A stretch of DNA of 64,000 nucleotides from G963556115 sp963666605 (GCA_965140405.1 OZ223208.1:992001-1056000); one strand, 5' to 3'; counted from the stretch's first letter, positions 44,193-53,926 are shown. Notes: a model not told the origin generated them from the letters alone. Numbers and translations are program-made.

Positions 44193-45146
44193 GTGATAAT
44201 AGCCGGAATAGATGAAGCGGGATTAGGTCCAAATCTCGGACCATTGGTTGTCTCTACGTCTGGATTCTGGCTTGATGATGACCTGTATGATATTGAGAAT
44301 ACCTCTCTTTGGGAGGTATTCTCAGCTTTTACTACTGGCAAAAGAACCAGAGGCGACAAGCGTCTCCTTATAGCTGACAGCAAAATCGCCTATAAAGTGA
44401 AAGGGATGGAGGGTCTTAGAGACACTGTACTAAACTTTATAAAAATACTCCACCCTAATATCCGTATTACTAATTTAACAGAGCTACTATGCCTTCTTGG
44501 TATGGAAGCCCACCTTGATACCATATCAGATACTTACTGGTATAAAAATTCATTTTCAAAAGATCTAAAAGACAACCGTCTATTACTTTCAGATGAAACC
44601 TATAGAGATATTTCAGTCCATAAAGTAAGCCCTGTATTGTTCCGCACCAAAATTCTTACTGCAAGAAAAATAAATGATATGTATTCGCGCGGACTCAATA
44701 AATCAGAAGTTCTTCTTTCACAGAGTGGGGAGCATATCAAACATCTCATAGATAGCTACCCTGATGAAAAGATTAAGATCACTGTAGACAAACAAGGTGG
44801 CAAGACCTATTATGCACCATACTTGATCGACCTGCTAGATGGAGCTTGGGTTGACGTTATCAGAGAAGGAGCAGATTCTTCACTATACAGAGTGGGAGCA
44901 AATATACATATAGAATTCCTACCAAAGGCAGACCAAAAGGAATTCACCGTCTCTCTAGCAAGTATTATATCAAAATTTCTACGTGAAATACTGATGGATG
45001 ATTTCAACAATTTCTTTGCTGCATTACTTCCAGAGCTAAAACCAACCGCAGGATACCCAACTGATGCCAAAAGATTTATCAAAGAAATATCAGACATTCT
45101 CGATCAGAAAAAAATTGAAATAAGCAGTATCTGGCGAGAGAGGTAG
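44193..45146 (+). CDS. Ribonuclease HII-like protein
   Basis: 317 residues. GIDEAGLGPNLGPLVV (5-20) carries the first Asp-Glu pair of RNase HII. VDKQGGKTYY (about 198) and LPKADQKEFTVSLASIISKFLRE (about 247-270) supply the later Asp residues and the AS-x-K-x-R motif. A long insert (about 60-190) makes it larger than RNase HII. Probably cleaves RNA-DNA hybrids or acts on other RNA; it could be a specialised paralog since a normal rnhB is not in view. GAAGTG precedes the start. 24 bases after the HD-GYP gene and 8 before the NYN gene. Confidence 0.6.
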   Translation: MIIAGIDEAGLGPNLGPLVVSTSGFWLDDDLYDIENTSLWEVFSAFTTGKRTRGDKRLLIADSKIAYKVKGMEGLRDTVLNFIKILHPNIRITNLTELLCLLGMEAHLDTISDTYWYKNSFSKDLKDNRLLLSDETYRDISVHKVSPVLFRTKILTARKINDMYSRGLNKSEVLLSQSGEHIKHLIDSYPDEKIKITVDKQGGKTYYAPYLIDLLDGAWVDVIREGADSSLYRVGANIHIEFLPKADQKEFTVSLASIISKFLREILMDDFNNFFAALLPELKPTAGYPTDAKRFIKEISDILDQKKIEISSIWRER

Positions 45147-45154
45147 AGAACAGT

Positions 45155-45655
45155 ATGGCTAAGAACTCATTCAATGAACTCTGGATAGATGGTTTCAACC
45201 TCTTTTATAAGTGGGAGAAGACGCGCCACCTATTTGGCAGAAATTGCGATATAAAAATTGCTACCGAAGAAGGAATTAGACAGCTAGCTATCCATTTAGG
45301 TAAAAAACGTAGCCGGAGTATACTTTTCATGGACGGAGGCCTTGAGAGAGCAAGTATAACCCTCCACGGTCTACGTATAAGGTACCCAGGTAGTGGAAAT
45401 AAAGCTGATGCCTTACTTCAAGAGTACGCTAGAGGAAAAACTACAAATAAACGCATACTAGCGGTCACCTCTGACCGCTCACTAGCAGCCACTCTCAGAA
45501 GAAACCGAATACAGATAATTGATAGCGAGAAATTTATTAAGGATTTTTTAGTTGGTCGGAAGAGTGCATATAATTATAATGAAGAAAAGCCAGAGATAAC
45601 TAGCGCCCAAGAAGTTGAAGAATGGCTTGAAATTTTTTCTGATGATGATGACTAA
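45155..45655 (+). CDS. NYN-domain (YacP-like) predicted ribonuclease
   Basis: 166 residues. PIN/NYN fold: LWIDGFNLFYKW at the start, LFMDGG and KADALLQEYARG in the middle, AVTSDRSLAATLRRN late; acidic residues in these match the YacP/Rae1-like metal site. The tail is acidic (FSDDDD). Eight bases after the RNase HII-like gene, so both may act on RNA together. Confidence 0.65.
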   Translation: MAKNSFNELWIDGFNLFYKWEKTRHLFGRNCDIKIATEEGIRQLAIHLGKKRSRSILFMDGGLERASITLHGLRIRYPGSGNKADALLQEYARGKTTNKRILAVTSDRSLAATLRRNRIQIIDSEKFIKDFLVGRKSAYNYNEEKPEITSAQEVEEWLEIFSDDDD

Positions 45656-45690
45656 AATTCAGACGCCATACCTTAATTTAAGGATACGCT

Positions 45691-46629
45691 ATGCAAAAAC
45701 CAGCTATACTAATATCACTTGCCTTGTTGATGCTTTTTTCTTTTGCAGCTTCCTCTGCACATTCAAAAGAGCAGAAGTATAAAGTTCTTGCGACGACATT
45801 TCCTATGTACCTCCTGACTAAGAATATCATTAATGGAAGTAATGACATATCACTCGAACTACTTATACCCGCAGAATTAGGTTGCCCGCACGACTATGCT
45901 CTATCACCCAAAGACATGCGTAAGCTTTCAAAAGCCGACATTCTTATCGTAAACGGTCTTGGCCTAGAAGAATTTCTCGGTGCTCCTCTTGAAAGAGCAA
46001 ACAAAGACATCAGGGTAATCAATAGCTCAGACGGCATTACCGGTATACTTCACTTTACAAAAGAGGAACAAGAACCAGAGGCAAGCAACCATGTAGAGCA
46101 TTCTGATTTAAATCCCCATATATTTGCAAGCCCTGATATGAGTAGCGAGCTTGTTAGTAGCATTGCAAATAAACTATCAGTGATAATACCACAGTACTCA
46201 GCTTTATTCGAGACCAATGCAAAAAAATATGCTGACAAAATGAAATTCTTGTCAGACGAACTTATAAAGCTACAAACAACCTTAAAAAATAACCGAATAA
46301 TCCAGCCACACGGAATCTTTGATTACATTGCTAGAAAAGCAAACCTTGAGATAGTCGCTACTCTCCAACCACATGGTGAAGATCCCTCAGCGTCAAAAAT
46401 AATCCAACTTATCGACACTATCAAATCAAAGGATGTCGGGGCAATTATAATTGAACCACAGTATCCTAGTAAAGTAGCAAGAATCCTTTCAAGTGAGGCT
46501 GGGATACCACTAATAGAATTAGATCCAGTTGCGTCTGGAGCTATGAGTTCTCCAGATGACCTATTCTTCATTAAAATGAAGCAGAATATTGATAAGCTAA
46601 AAGAAACCCTAAAGGTGAAGACTAAATGA
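45691..46629 (+). CDS. znuA: Metal ABC transporter substrate-binding protein
   Basis: 312 residues. Signal peptide to about residue 26. Cluster A-I solute-binding fold with metal-binding His in GCPHDYALS, NPHIFASPDM and QPHGIFDYIA, and Asp/Glu in IIEPQY and ELDPVASG. A short acidic/His loop (EEQEPEASNHVEH) replaces the long His-rich loop of ZnuA. Zinc or manganese. Stop overlaps the ATPase start by 4 bases. Confidence 0.87.
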   Translation: MQKPAILISLALLMLFSFAASSAHSKEQKYKVLATTFPMYLLTKNIINGSNDISLELLIPAELGCPHDYALSPKDMRKLSKADILIVNGLGLEEFLGAPLERANKDIRVINSSDGITGILHFTKEEQEPEASNHVEHSDLNPHIFASPDMSSELVSSIANKLSVIIPQYSALFETNAKKYADKMKFLSDELIKLQTTLKNNRIIQPHGIFDYIARKANLEIVATLQPHGEDPSASKIIQLIDTIKSKDVGAIIIEPQYPSKVARILSSEAGIPLIELDPVASGAMSSPDDLFFIKMKQNIDKLKETLKVKTK

Positions 46630-47438
46630 GTGCAAGCCATACAGATGATGCAAATATAATACAATTCCAAGATATCAATGTATCTATAAATAAGACCGAT
46701 ATTCTAAAGAGAGTAACAGCAAGGGTGCCTAAAGGAAGCTGGACGGCAATTGTCGGTCCAAACGGAGCAGGTAAGACTACGCTACTACTCACTCTACTGG
46801 GTCAAGTACCATACCAAGGTAAGATCCTCAAGCATAGCCAATTCAATAGCTCGGAACTTTCTATAGGTTATGTCCCGCAGAACCTAAATTTTGACAGGAA
46901 TCTACCACTAACAGTCCTAGAGTTCATGGCAATTGGGCATCAAAGACTACCCATTTCTTTAGGTGTCAGAAAGAAATACAAAGAGGAGGCAGTTGAATTA
47001 TTAAAATCTGTGCAAGCAGATAACTTACTCTACCATAAACTCGGAGATCTCTCTGGAGGCGAACTTAAAAGAGTACTTCTCGCCCTAGCACTTGGACAAG
47101 AACCTGAGCTTTTAATCCTTGATGAAGTCTCCTCAGGTGTAGATGTAAGTGGCTCGCGAGTATTTTGCGAACTACTCGACGACCTTAGAAGAAAGCACAA
47201 ATTCACCCAGCTATCAGTAAACCATGACTTATCTACCGTTACCCACCACGCGACACATGTCATTTGTTTGAAGCAGAGTGTTATTAGTGAAGGTGTACCT
47301 AACGAGACCCTTTCAACAGAAACACTTACCAAGTTATTTGGTATACACATGGGGCTGGTCAACAAGAACGCACTCTCTAGTAGAAGAGCTAGTTGTGATG
47401 GTTCATGCTGTAAAAAGGAGACCGATAAAAATGCTTAG
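46626..47438 (+). CDS. znuC: Metal ABC transporter ATP-binding protein
   Basis: 270 residues. Walker A GPNGAGKT (about 39-46), Q-loop YVPQNL, signature LSGGELKR, Walker B LLILDEVSSG, H-loop VNHD. The C-terminus is Cys-rich (SCDGSCCKKE), possibly metal-binding. Coupled to both neighbours: 4-base overlap with znuA and 8 with the permease. Confidence 0.9.
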   Translation: MSASHTDDANIIQFQDINVSINKTDILKRVTARVPKGSWTAIVGPNGAGKTTLLLTLLGQVPYQGKILKHSQFNSSELSIGYVPQNLNFDRNLPLTVLEFMAIGHQRLPISLGVRKKYKEEAVELLKSVQADNLLYHKLGDLSGGELKRVLLALALGQEPELLILDEVSSGVDVSGSRVFCELLDDLRRKHKFTQLSVNHDLSTVTHHATHVICLKQSVISEGVPNETLSTETLTKLFGIHMGLVNKNALSSRRASCDGSCCKKETDKNA

Positions 47439-48303
47439 TCTAGATATCGTCTATAGTATCATTGGAAAGCTTATTCCATTAGAGTCAATGCAGCTAAAAT
47501 TCATGCAACAAGCCATGCTTGGATTGCTATTACTTGCCCCTATGACTGCCTCTATGGGAGTACAGGTTGTGAACTTCCGCATGGCATTCTTTGCAGATGC
47601 TATTAGCCATTCGGCATTTGCTGGTGTTGCTCTAGGTATTTTATTATCAATCAGCCCACACCTTAGCATGCCAATCTTCGGCGTACTCGTAGGTATAGGT
47701 ATAATGCTCACAAAAAGGCGGAGCACCCTTTCAAGCGATACTATTATCGGGGTATTCTTCTCAGCAGCCATAGCTTTCGGTCTGGCTGTTGTCAGCAGAA
47801 ATCAAGACATAGCCAGAAACATGCAACAATTCCTCTATGGAGATATTCTAACAATCAGTGAGTTCGACCTATGGACAATGATACTGCTGTTTATAGTTCT
47901 TCTTGGTTTTCAAATAATAGGTTATAACAAGATGCTTTATATTGGTATGAACCAAACCCTCGCCAAAGCACACAAGATACAAGTAGGGGTATACCAGTAT
48001 ACCTTTGCCGTACTTCTCGCTCTGGTTGTAATATTTTCGGTATGGGCAGTGGGCGTGCTACTGGTTACAGCTCTACTGATAGTGCCAGCAGCAGCTTCAC
48101 GAAACTTCTCAAAAAGTGCAGGAGCAATGCTCTGGTGGTCTATACTAATCAGCCTCAGCTCATCAATAGCAGGTTTGATAATATCAGCTCAAGACTGGGC
48201 AAACACTGCTACAGGAGCAACAATCATCCTTGTTGCTTTTGCATGGTTTCTAGTGAGTCTGGTTTACAACCTTGCCACAGATGGAAAAAGTTCTCATAAA
48301 TAG
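47431..48303 (+). CDS. znuB: Metal ABC transporter permease
   Basis: 290 residues from ATG 47431; AAGGAG lies 10 bases upstream and a longer reading from 47278 only duplicates the ATPase sequence in another frame. About eight membrane helices; ABC-3 family signatures include FFADAISHSAFAGVALGI and ILTISEFDLW. Completes the three-gene transporter. Confidence 0.9.
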   Translation: MLSLDIVYSIIGKLIPLESMQLKFMQQAMLGLLLLAPMTASMGVQVVNFRMAFFADAISHSAFAGVALGILLSISPHLSMPIFGVLVGIGIMLTKRRSTLSSDTIIGVFFSAAIAFGLAVVSRNQDIARNMQQFLYGDILTISEFDLWTMILLFIVLLGFQIIGYNKMLYIGMNQTLAKAHKIQVGVYQYTFAVLLALVVIFSVWAVGVLLVTALLIVPAAASRNFSKSAGAMLWWSILISLSSSIAGLIISAQDWANTATGATIILVAFAWFLVSLVYNLATDGKSSHK

Positions 48304-48449
48304 CAGATGTAATAACTTACCCCACAAACTTTGGCTTGGAAAGATCGCTAGGTATAACAAGTATAAATGAAGACAAGTAGAGAAATTGAAACATTTCAAA
48401 GGAAGTATGACAGTATTACAACAGCAAGTAATTTCATTGCAGATTACAC

Positions 48450-49010
48450 CTAAAGAGAATACTTTCCTTCTATAACATCTGCCTTGAAGGTGTATAGTTC
48501 TATCCCACCATTTTTCCATGCATCATATGCCAACCCTGCTTTCTGTGCACAGCAGTTCCCCCAGAACTCATCAACACTCCATCCTGTTTCAGTAGCAACC
48601 TGTGGCAAAAAACAACCGCTACCATACTGACTGACGATATATATCCCATCTTCACCTAGTATAATACCCTCAGGGTTATCACATTTAATAAGTGGAGATA
48701 GTACAGAAATATCAATATCGACTTCAGCCAATTCTTCCTCTGATATCCTCCTACCACTGAATCTAGGATCCTCGAGTGCAGAAGCTCGTGCATAAACAGC
48801 CAGAGTTTTATATAGTGGTTCTTCCGATACAAAACACCCAATACACCCACGCAACTGACCATGAGTTTTCAAAGTTACAAAACACCCCGATTTAGAATCT
48901 AGTCCAATATAGGTTCTAAGAATTGAATATTCACCACCAACGACAGCAGCCCGCAGTGCCGAGGATACAATAGTGATCATTGACTTCTTCTGCTCTAGAG
49001 AATAGCTCAT
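48450..49010 (-). CDS. amrA-like: AMMECR1-domain protein
   Basis: 186 residues. AMMECR1 core LRGCIGCFVSE (about 57-67), ARASALEDPRF, and IYIVSQYGSGCFLPQVATE. Often found with Memo and a radical-SAM protein (AmmeMemoRadiSam), which are not near here. Biochemical role unknown. Same strand as purN, 70 bases downstream of it. Confidence 0.85.
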   Translation of the reverse strand: MSYSLEQKKSMITIVSSALRAAVVGGEYSILRTYIGLDSKSGCFVTLKTHGQLRGCIGCFVSEEPLYKTLAVYARASALEDPRFSGRRISEEELAEVDIDISVLSPLIKCDNPEGIILGEDGIYIVSQYGSGCFLPQVATETGWSVDEFWGNCCAQKAGLAYDAWKNGGIELYTFKADVIEGKYSL

Positions 49011-49080
49011 AGCAACCCTCTCATAATTAGATATACAGAGAATTAATAGGACATCATAATAATAAAATATATGATATGAA

Positions 49081-49737
49081 TTACTCGGTGATTTCTACAA
49101 TATCGCCAACAATTTTTAATCTACCCTTAGAGAAGAGCTTTATTGCTTCAGGATAAGCAATGCGTTCTTCCTGCATCACCCGCTCGCCAATATCATCAGC
49201 ACTATCTGTATCGTATACGGGACAGCTCCTCTGAATAATAATAGGGCCTGCATCATATTTATTATTGACAAAGTGGACACTACAACCAGAAAGCTTGACA
49301 CCAGCTTCTTTTACCGCCTGGTGAACATGGTGACCAAACATTCCTTTGCCACAGAATGAAGGTATCAGCGCAGGATGTACATTCATAACCTTTCCGACAT
49401 ACTTATCAGGAACATTATAAAAACACATAAATCCACACAAGCACACTAAATCAACATCTCTAGGTATCAGTATCTGGTTTATAGCCTCTGACATAGCTGT
49501 CCAATCAGGTACTCCACCAGCAAAATACAATTTAGATTCAACGACCTCTGTATGAACACCTCTCTTCTTGGCTCTTTCGATCCCACGCACACCATTTTTA
49601 GAAGATATCACAATATCGACCTCTGCCTCAAGGTATCCTTTTTCAATCTTCTCAAATATATTCTCCAGGGTACTCCCGCTTCCAGAGAGAAGAACCGCTA
49701 TTTTAATAGGTTTATCCAATATCAACGCCTTTTTCAT
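49081..49737 (-). CDS. purN: Phosphoribosylglycinamide formyltransferase
   Basis: 218 residues. IAVLLSGSGSTLENIFE (about 12-28), catalytic Asn/His/Asp in MNVHPALIPSF and SVHFVNNKYDAGPII. Adds a formyl group from 10-formyl-THF in purine synthesis. A ten-residue N-terminal extension precedes the usual start. Between the HEAT and AMMECR1 genes. Confidence 0.92.
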   Translation of the reverse strand: MKKALILDKPIKIAVLLSGSGSTLENIFEKIEKGYLEAEVDIVISSKNGVRGIERAKKRGVHTEVVESKLYFAGGVPDWTAMSEAINQILIPRDVDLVCLCGFMCFYNVPDKYVGKVMNVHPALIPSFCGKGMFGHHVHQAVKEAGVKLSGCSVHFVNNKYDAGPIIIQRSCPVYDTDSADDIGERVMQEERIAYPEAIKLFSKGRLKIVGDIVEITE

Positions 49738-49786
49738 ACATATAGTCTTATATAACTTCTTATTTTACAAATACATTTTTTGGGGC

Positions 49787-51424
49787 TTAGTGCCCTTCAA
49801 CTTTAAGTTTTTCCTTAGCAAGCTTTTGCATCTCTTTATTCTTCTTTTTTGAGGCTATATATTCTAATAGATCGATACCAAACCTTCTCTCTTCATTCTG
49901 TTGTTCTGAGAAGTGATAGCCAATATAGTATAAATCTCCCATTTCAAGAGTTTTATCTGCAACAAGCATCTTCTTGAGTTCCTTTGCTCCATTTTCTTGG
50001 AGTAGCTGCAAAAAGTGCTCAAGACAGTAATCTGACTGCCTAAACGATCTTGCGGTATCCTTCTTACTCGTCTTCAATTTTGCAGTTGCCAGAGTATAAC
50101 GAATCTCTGAGGTCAGGAGCTCTGTGTGATCAAGTATTTTTAGGGTGTCTCGTACCTTCTCCCAATCATGATCAGCCCTTGCTTTCTCAGCTATAGAAAT
50201 CAATTCGCACTGTAATACATCACCCCGTAAGTGCCTTAATGCCATTTTATACAACTGATAATGCTCATCACCCTTATTATATAGCTCTAGCATACGAGTA
50301 ATCATCTCTATTGCTTTATCAGATTTAATCCTATTATCATGGCTTTCAAGTATACTAACCATTTCAAAAGCTTCCGATTTATTCTTTACTTGATCAATAT
50401 GCCTGAGTATTACCACCACAGCAGACGGCATTTTACGTAATGCATCAGCAACGGCAGCCCTCAATTTCATATTTTTAGCCCCGAGAAGAACAAGCAAAGA
50501 CTCTGCGTTTGTAATAGAGTCCAACCCGCTTAGAGCTTTTACCGCATATATTTTCACACCAATATGCTTATTCTCTAGCAGCTGCCTAATCTTCCCATTA
50601 TCAGCTCTTCTTGGTTTTAACTTTGAAAGCACTGCAACAGCATGCCTAACCAGCTCATCATAATCATCCTCTTCAAGCACAGGAAGCACTGCTTCAAAGA
50701 CATCTTGATGCCTAGTACCCACATACTCGAACCTTGCCAAACTCTGCAGAGTATGTCTACGCACCTGCACAGAGTTCTTATTAGAAAGGTATGGCAATAG
50801 TTTTGGTTTTACCTGAACCTGCCCAATAATTCCTAGAGATATAATAATAGCAGATAGAGCCGCCTGGTTAGTACTGATTCTCTTATCATGTAGCGAATCT
50901 ACAAGTTTATCTCGCAAATCCCCCTGTTCTTTAGTATTATATTCTCCAATAACTCCTCTCAGTGCATGTACTGCATTTCTAATGCACTCATTATCACCAC
51001 AGAAGAATACTTCGATGAGAAAGTTATGAGCTTTAGATGTTCGTATTTTTGGTGCTACCGTCACTATACTTCTTTGAACCTCAGGAGGCAACTTTTTAAA
51101 GTTACTCTCTAAAAATTTTACAGTAGGATTGCCAATACTTATAATTACTTTTAGAGTAAGTTCTTCAGTTGTATCATCCTTTTCAAGATTTTCAACCAGA
51201 TACCTCAAGGTTTTCTCTTGTGGATTATCAGCAAATGCAGCGAGAACAGCTCTTCTAACATGTGGATTTCCCGAGCCTGAAAGCAATTCACCGAGTTGAC
51301 TTATTATTGCATTGTCACCAGTCTTGATTGCCCCAAGCACTCGTATAGCTGCCATTTGCAATTCAACGTCTCTCTCATTGAGCAGCCCACAAACTGCGTT
51401 GAGAGTTGAGTCTGTCCCCATCAC
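49787..51424 (-). CDS. HEAT-repeat protein
   Basis: 545 residues made almost wholly of 30-40-residue HEAT/alpha-solenoid repeats, for example LSGSGNPHVRRAVLAAFADN and HAVAVLSKLKPRRADNGKIR. No signal peptide or enzyme motif, so probably a cytoplasmic scaffold. GGTAGGTG precedes the start. First gene of a HEAT-purN-AMMECR1 run. Confidence 0.8.
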   Translation of the reverse strand: MMGTDSTLNAVCGLLNERDVELQMAAIRVLGAIKTGDNAIISQLGELLSGSGNPHVRRAVLAAFADNPQEKTLRYLVENLEKDDTTEELTLKVIISIGNPTVKFLESNFKKLPPEVQRSIVTVAPKIRTSKAHNFLIEVFFCGDNECIRNAVHALRGVIGEYNTKEQGDLRDKLVDSLHDKRISTNQAALSAIIISLGIIGQVQVKPKLLPYLSNKNSVQVRRHTLQSLARFEYVGTRHQDVFEAVLPVLEEDDYDELVRHAVAVLSKLKPRRADNGKIRQLLENKHIGVKIYAVKALSGLDSITNAESLLVLLGAKNMKLRAAVADALRKMPSAVVVILRHIDQVKNKSEAFEMVSILESHDNRIKSDKAIEMITRMLELYNKGDEHYQLYKMALRHLRGDVLQCELISIAEKARADHDWEKVRDTLKILDHTELLTSEIRYTLATAKLKTSKKDTARSFRQSDYCLEHFLQLLQENGAKELKKMLVADKTLEMGDLYYIGYHFSEQQNEERRFGIDLLEYIASKKKNKEMQKLAKEKLKVEGH

Positions 51425-51906
51425 CTACCTCTTTCATTATTATTAAGTATATAACTATGCAAATACCAACCATGATTATACAAATGCATAGCTTAAAATT
51501 GTATTAGAATACAGTTAATAAGCTTTGCAGAGCAGCACTTCTTAATATGCCCATTTCTATCTAATAACTCAATTGTAGCAATATTACAGAACCACAATAA
51601 TACCTATTTGTATTTTTTACCAGCAAAAAAGAACTTCTTTATAAAATTTTCTGCTTAAAACAGATACTATGCAATAAAATCCAGTTTATATTTTATTCTA
51701 CTCCCATACCACGTCAACAATTATTTTGTTTTCTTATACATACCGTACAAAGCATTCTCTCTTTAAACTATTTACATCTAACACCTTGTATATATATTAG
51801 ATAAAGCAGTAAAAATCTTTCGTAGAAATATTATTGCTAGTAATGCAGATGAAGATGATTATAATATTTACATTATCCATATTACTCCAGCCACACAGGG
51901 ACACCT
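51425..51906. other. Divergent intergenic region
   Basis: 482 AT-rich bases between the HEAT gene and the lipoprotein gene at 51907. No structured element or ORF recognised. Confidence 0.6.
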
Positions 51907-52548
51907 ATGCTTTCTTTAATGCTACGTTACGTAATATGCTTTATAGCAGTCATAACTATGTTAGGCTGTGGTGGTGACTCTGATGCAGACATCGAACAGA
52001 CGCAAAAAAAACTCGGAATAATACACCAAGCTATAAAAAAATTCAAATCAGAAGAGTATTTTGGGAAAGCTCCGAGCAGCTTACAAGATCTGTATAAATA
52101 CGAGACCACTTACTATAATATTCCTCAACAGCCCAATACTCTCGAAAACTCAGATACTTCCCCTTCAAACTTTGTCGAGTCTAGTGAATCCTATAGCCTA
52201 ATCCCTTCCCGTAGAGTATTTCTCAAAAGTGGATTAAGCAAAGATGAAGAAGATGAAATACTTGCTGAAAATGCTTTTATTACAGATTTCGGTTTCCTAC
52301 CAGACTACAAGCTATTCTTGCCACAAAACACTATAATTGCTTGGGACAACCCGGGCAACTTTAATGGCGGAGGAAATGTACTCTTTGAAGATGGCAAGGT
52401 AAAATTCTTAAAGTCGACTCCTGAGGAGTATGAACGCCTAACCACAGCCCTCTTAACCCAAACAGACAGAGACTTTGTGAGAGATATTTGTATTCGCAAC
52501 AATACAGACTGCTCCCTAATCAACCTTGAAAAATCTCCTTCAAATTAA
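51907..52548 (+). CDS. Lipoprotein with pseudopilin-like C-terminal motif
   Basis: 213 residues. Lipobox TMLGC gives a lipidated Cys at about residue 21. The mature protein opens with a pilin-like IIHQAIKKFKSEEYFGKAPSSLQDL and ends with GGGNVLFEDGKVKFLK, close to the NVLFADGHVKFL motif of PVC pseudopilins; the hydrophobic prepilin helix has been replaced by a lipid anchor. May be a surface decoy or partner of the secretion pilus. Single gene. Confidence 0.65.
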   Translation: MLSLMLRYVICFIAVITMLGCGGDSDADIEQTQKKLGIIHQAIKKFKSEEYFGKAPSSLQDLYKYETTYYNIPQQPNTLENSDTSPSNFVESSESYSLIPSRRVFLKSGLSKDEEDEILAENAFITDFGFLPDYKLFLPQNTIIAWDNPGNFNGGGNVLFEDGKVKFLKSTPEEYERLTTALLTQTDRDFVRDICIRNNTDCSLINLEKSPSN

Positions 52549-52622
52549 AAATACTATTCTTATAACCTAAACTGTATCAATTTTCGATTTTTAAAAAATA
52601 ACAAATCTTTTCAATAAAAATG

Positions 52623-52689
52623 CTGACATATTTCAAAAAAAAGCTACAATATGATAAAGATATCGTTACTAAGAGCGATATTAACGATA
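52623..52689 (+). promoter_or_regulatory. Promoter and inverted repeat before the repeat-rich secreted protein
   Basis: CTGACA (52623-52628), 16-base spacer, TACAAT (52645-52650). An 8-bp inverted repeat TATCGTTA/TAACGATA (52661-52668 with 52682-52689) lies at the expected 5' end of the transcript; the leader is about 109 bases. Confidence 0.5.
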
Positions 52690-52765
52690 GGCGAAAATAT
52701 ACAATTCAATATTTTAATGATGGATACTTAAGGATTTTATAGAAATTATAGTGAGAGGACTTATA

Positions 52766-53797
52766 ATGAAAATTTATAAATTACTACTTATTGCTGTTGC
52801 CTGCACCATTGCAGTCAGTCCAGCATTTGCTACAAATTATCAAGTTGGCGATGAGATACCATTTGTAGAAGGTCAACCAGCGCCACAACCAGCGCCACAA
52901 TACGCATGGTGTCTTGAAAAACGCAAAGCTGTACTTCAGACAATAAAAGAGAAGGTTCTTGTTCGCGAAGGTTCATGGTACTATGAATCAGTCCAACCTG
53001 TCTACCAATCAAAGATGGAAAAGATTATGGTTGAGCCTGAGCAGAAGAAAGCAGTTCTTGTCTCTCCACCTCAATACCGCACAGTAACTGAAGAGAAGAT
53101 TGTTCACCCTGCCTCTGTCGAATACAAGACTATTCCTGCACAGTATAGATGGGTTGAAGAAGAAGTAGAAGTTGTACCGGAACGCAATGAACAGGTATTT
53201 ATTCCAGCTCAGTACGAGACCTACACCGAAAAAATTCTTGTACGCCCTGCAACTACGGTTCGAGAAGAAGTTCCTGGCTGCGACGAAGACGGCAGTAAGA
53301 TAGACTGTTACTCTTCACGTACAATTCCAGCTGAATACGATACAATTACAAAGAAAAGACTTGTTACTCCAGCTAGAACTGAGTCAAAAAGAGTACCGGC
53401 TGAGAAGAAGGTTATGAGAATCCGTAAAGTTGTCAGCCCAGCAAGAGTTGAAAAAGTTGAGATTCCCGCTCAAACAGAAACAATCAGTAGGCAAGTTATG
53501 GTAACACCAGCAAAATACCGCTATGAAACTATTCCGCCAAAATACAAGACAGTAGAACGCAAAGTGATGACACAGCCTGAAGGCAGAAAACGCATCAACA
53601 TTCCACCAAAGTATGAGGAAGTTACTAGAATGCGCGTTATAAAGCCAGAAAGACTTGTCTGGGTTCTAAATTATAGAGGTGAAAAGAGCAAACAAGCAAT
53701 AGATGCTTGCCCTATACCAGTATCCCGTCGTAATGGCACATCTGAAAGATACGAAGAGGTTATTGATGTAGACATGGGAACAAGCTCTAATCAGTAA
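52766..53797 (+). CDS. Secreted protein of degenerate PAxY/LVxPA repeats
   Basis: 343 residues from ATG 52766 (GAGAGGA ahead; a Met five codons earlier is less likely). Signal peptide to AFAT. The mature part repeats a 20-30-residue unit: IPAQYETYTEKILVRPA, IPAEYDTITKKRLVTPA, VPAEKKVMRIRKVVSPA, IPAQTETISRQVMVTPA, IPPKYKTVERKVMTQPE, about 8-9 copies. Similar units occur in periplasmic parts of OmpA-like proteins, where they may span or bind the cell wall. It lacks an OmpA domain here. Confidence 0.65.
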   Translation: MKIYKLLLIAVACTIAVSPAFATNYQVGDEIPFVEGQPAPQPAPQYAWCLEKRKAVLQTIKEKVLVREGSWYYESVQPVYQSKMEKIMVEPEQKKAVLVSPPQYRTVTEEKIVHPASVEYKTIPAQYRWVEEEVEVVPERNEQVFIPAQYETYTEKILVRPATTVREEVPGCDEDGSKIDCYSSRTIPAEYDTITKKRLVTPARTESKRVPAEKKVMRIRKVVSPARVEKVEIPAQTETISRQVMVTPAKYRYETIPPKYKTVERKVMTQPEGRKRINIPPKYEEVTRMRVIKPERLVWVLNYRGEKSKQAIDACPIPVSRRNGTSERYEEVIDVDMGTSSNQ

Positions 53798-53851
53798 CTC
53801 GAGACTTCCTAGCAAGATAGAGATTGATTTCTCTTTTTTATATATAGTCTT

Positions 53852-53887
53852 AATGTGTAGGTCTAGTATGCTAGACCTACACATTTT
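53852..53887 (+). terminator. Terminator after the repeat-rich protein
   Basis: A perfect 15-bp stem (53852-53866 with 53871-53885), loop TATG, with TTTT at the end. Confidence 0.85.
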
Positions 53888-53926
53888 CAACAATAAGCAT
53901 GAATTGTAAATAATAGAAAGATAATT

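Noticed and set aside
47278..47430. Longer znuB overlapping znuC by 160 bases
   Set aside because: The extension is the ATPase gene read in another frame.
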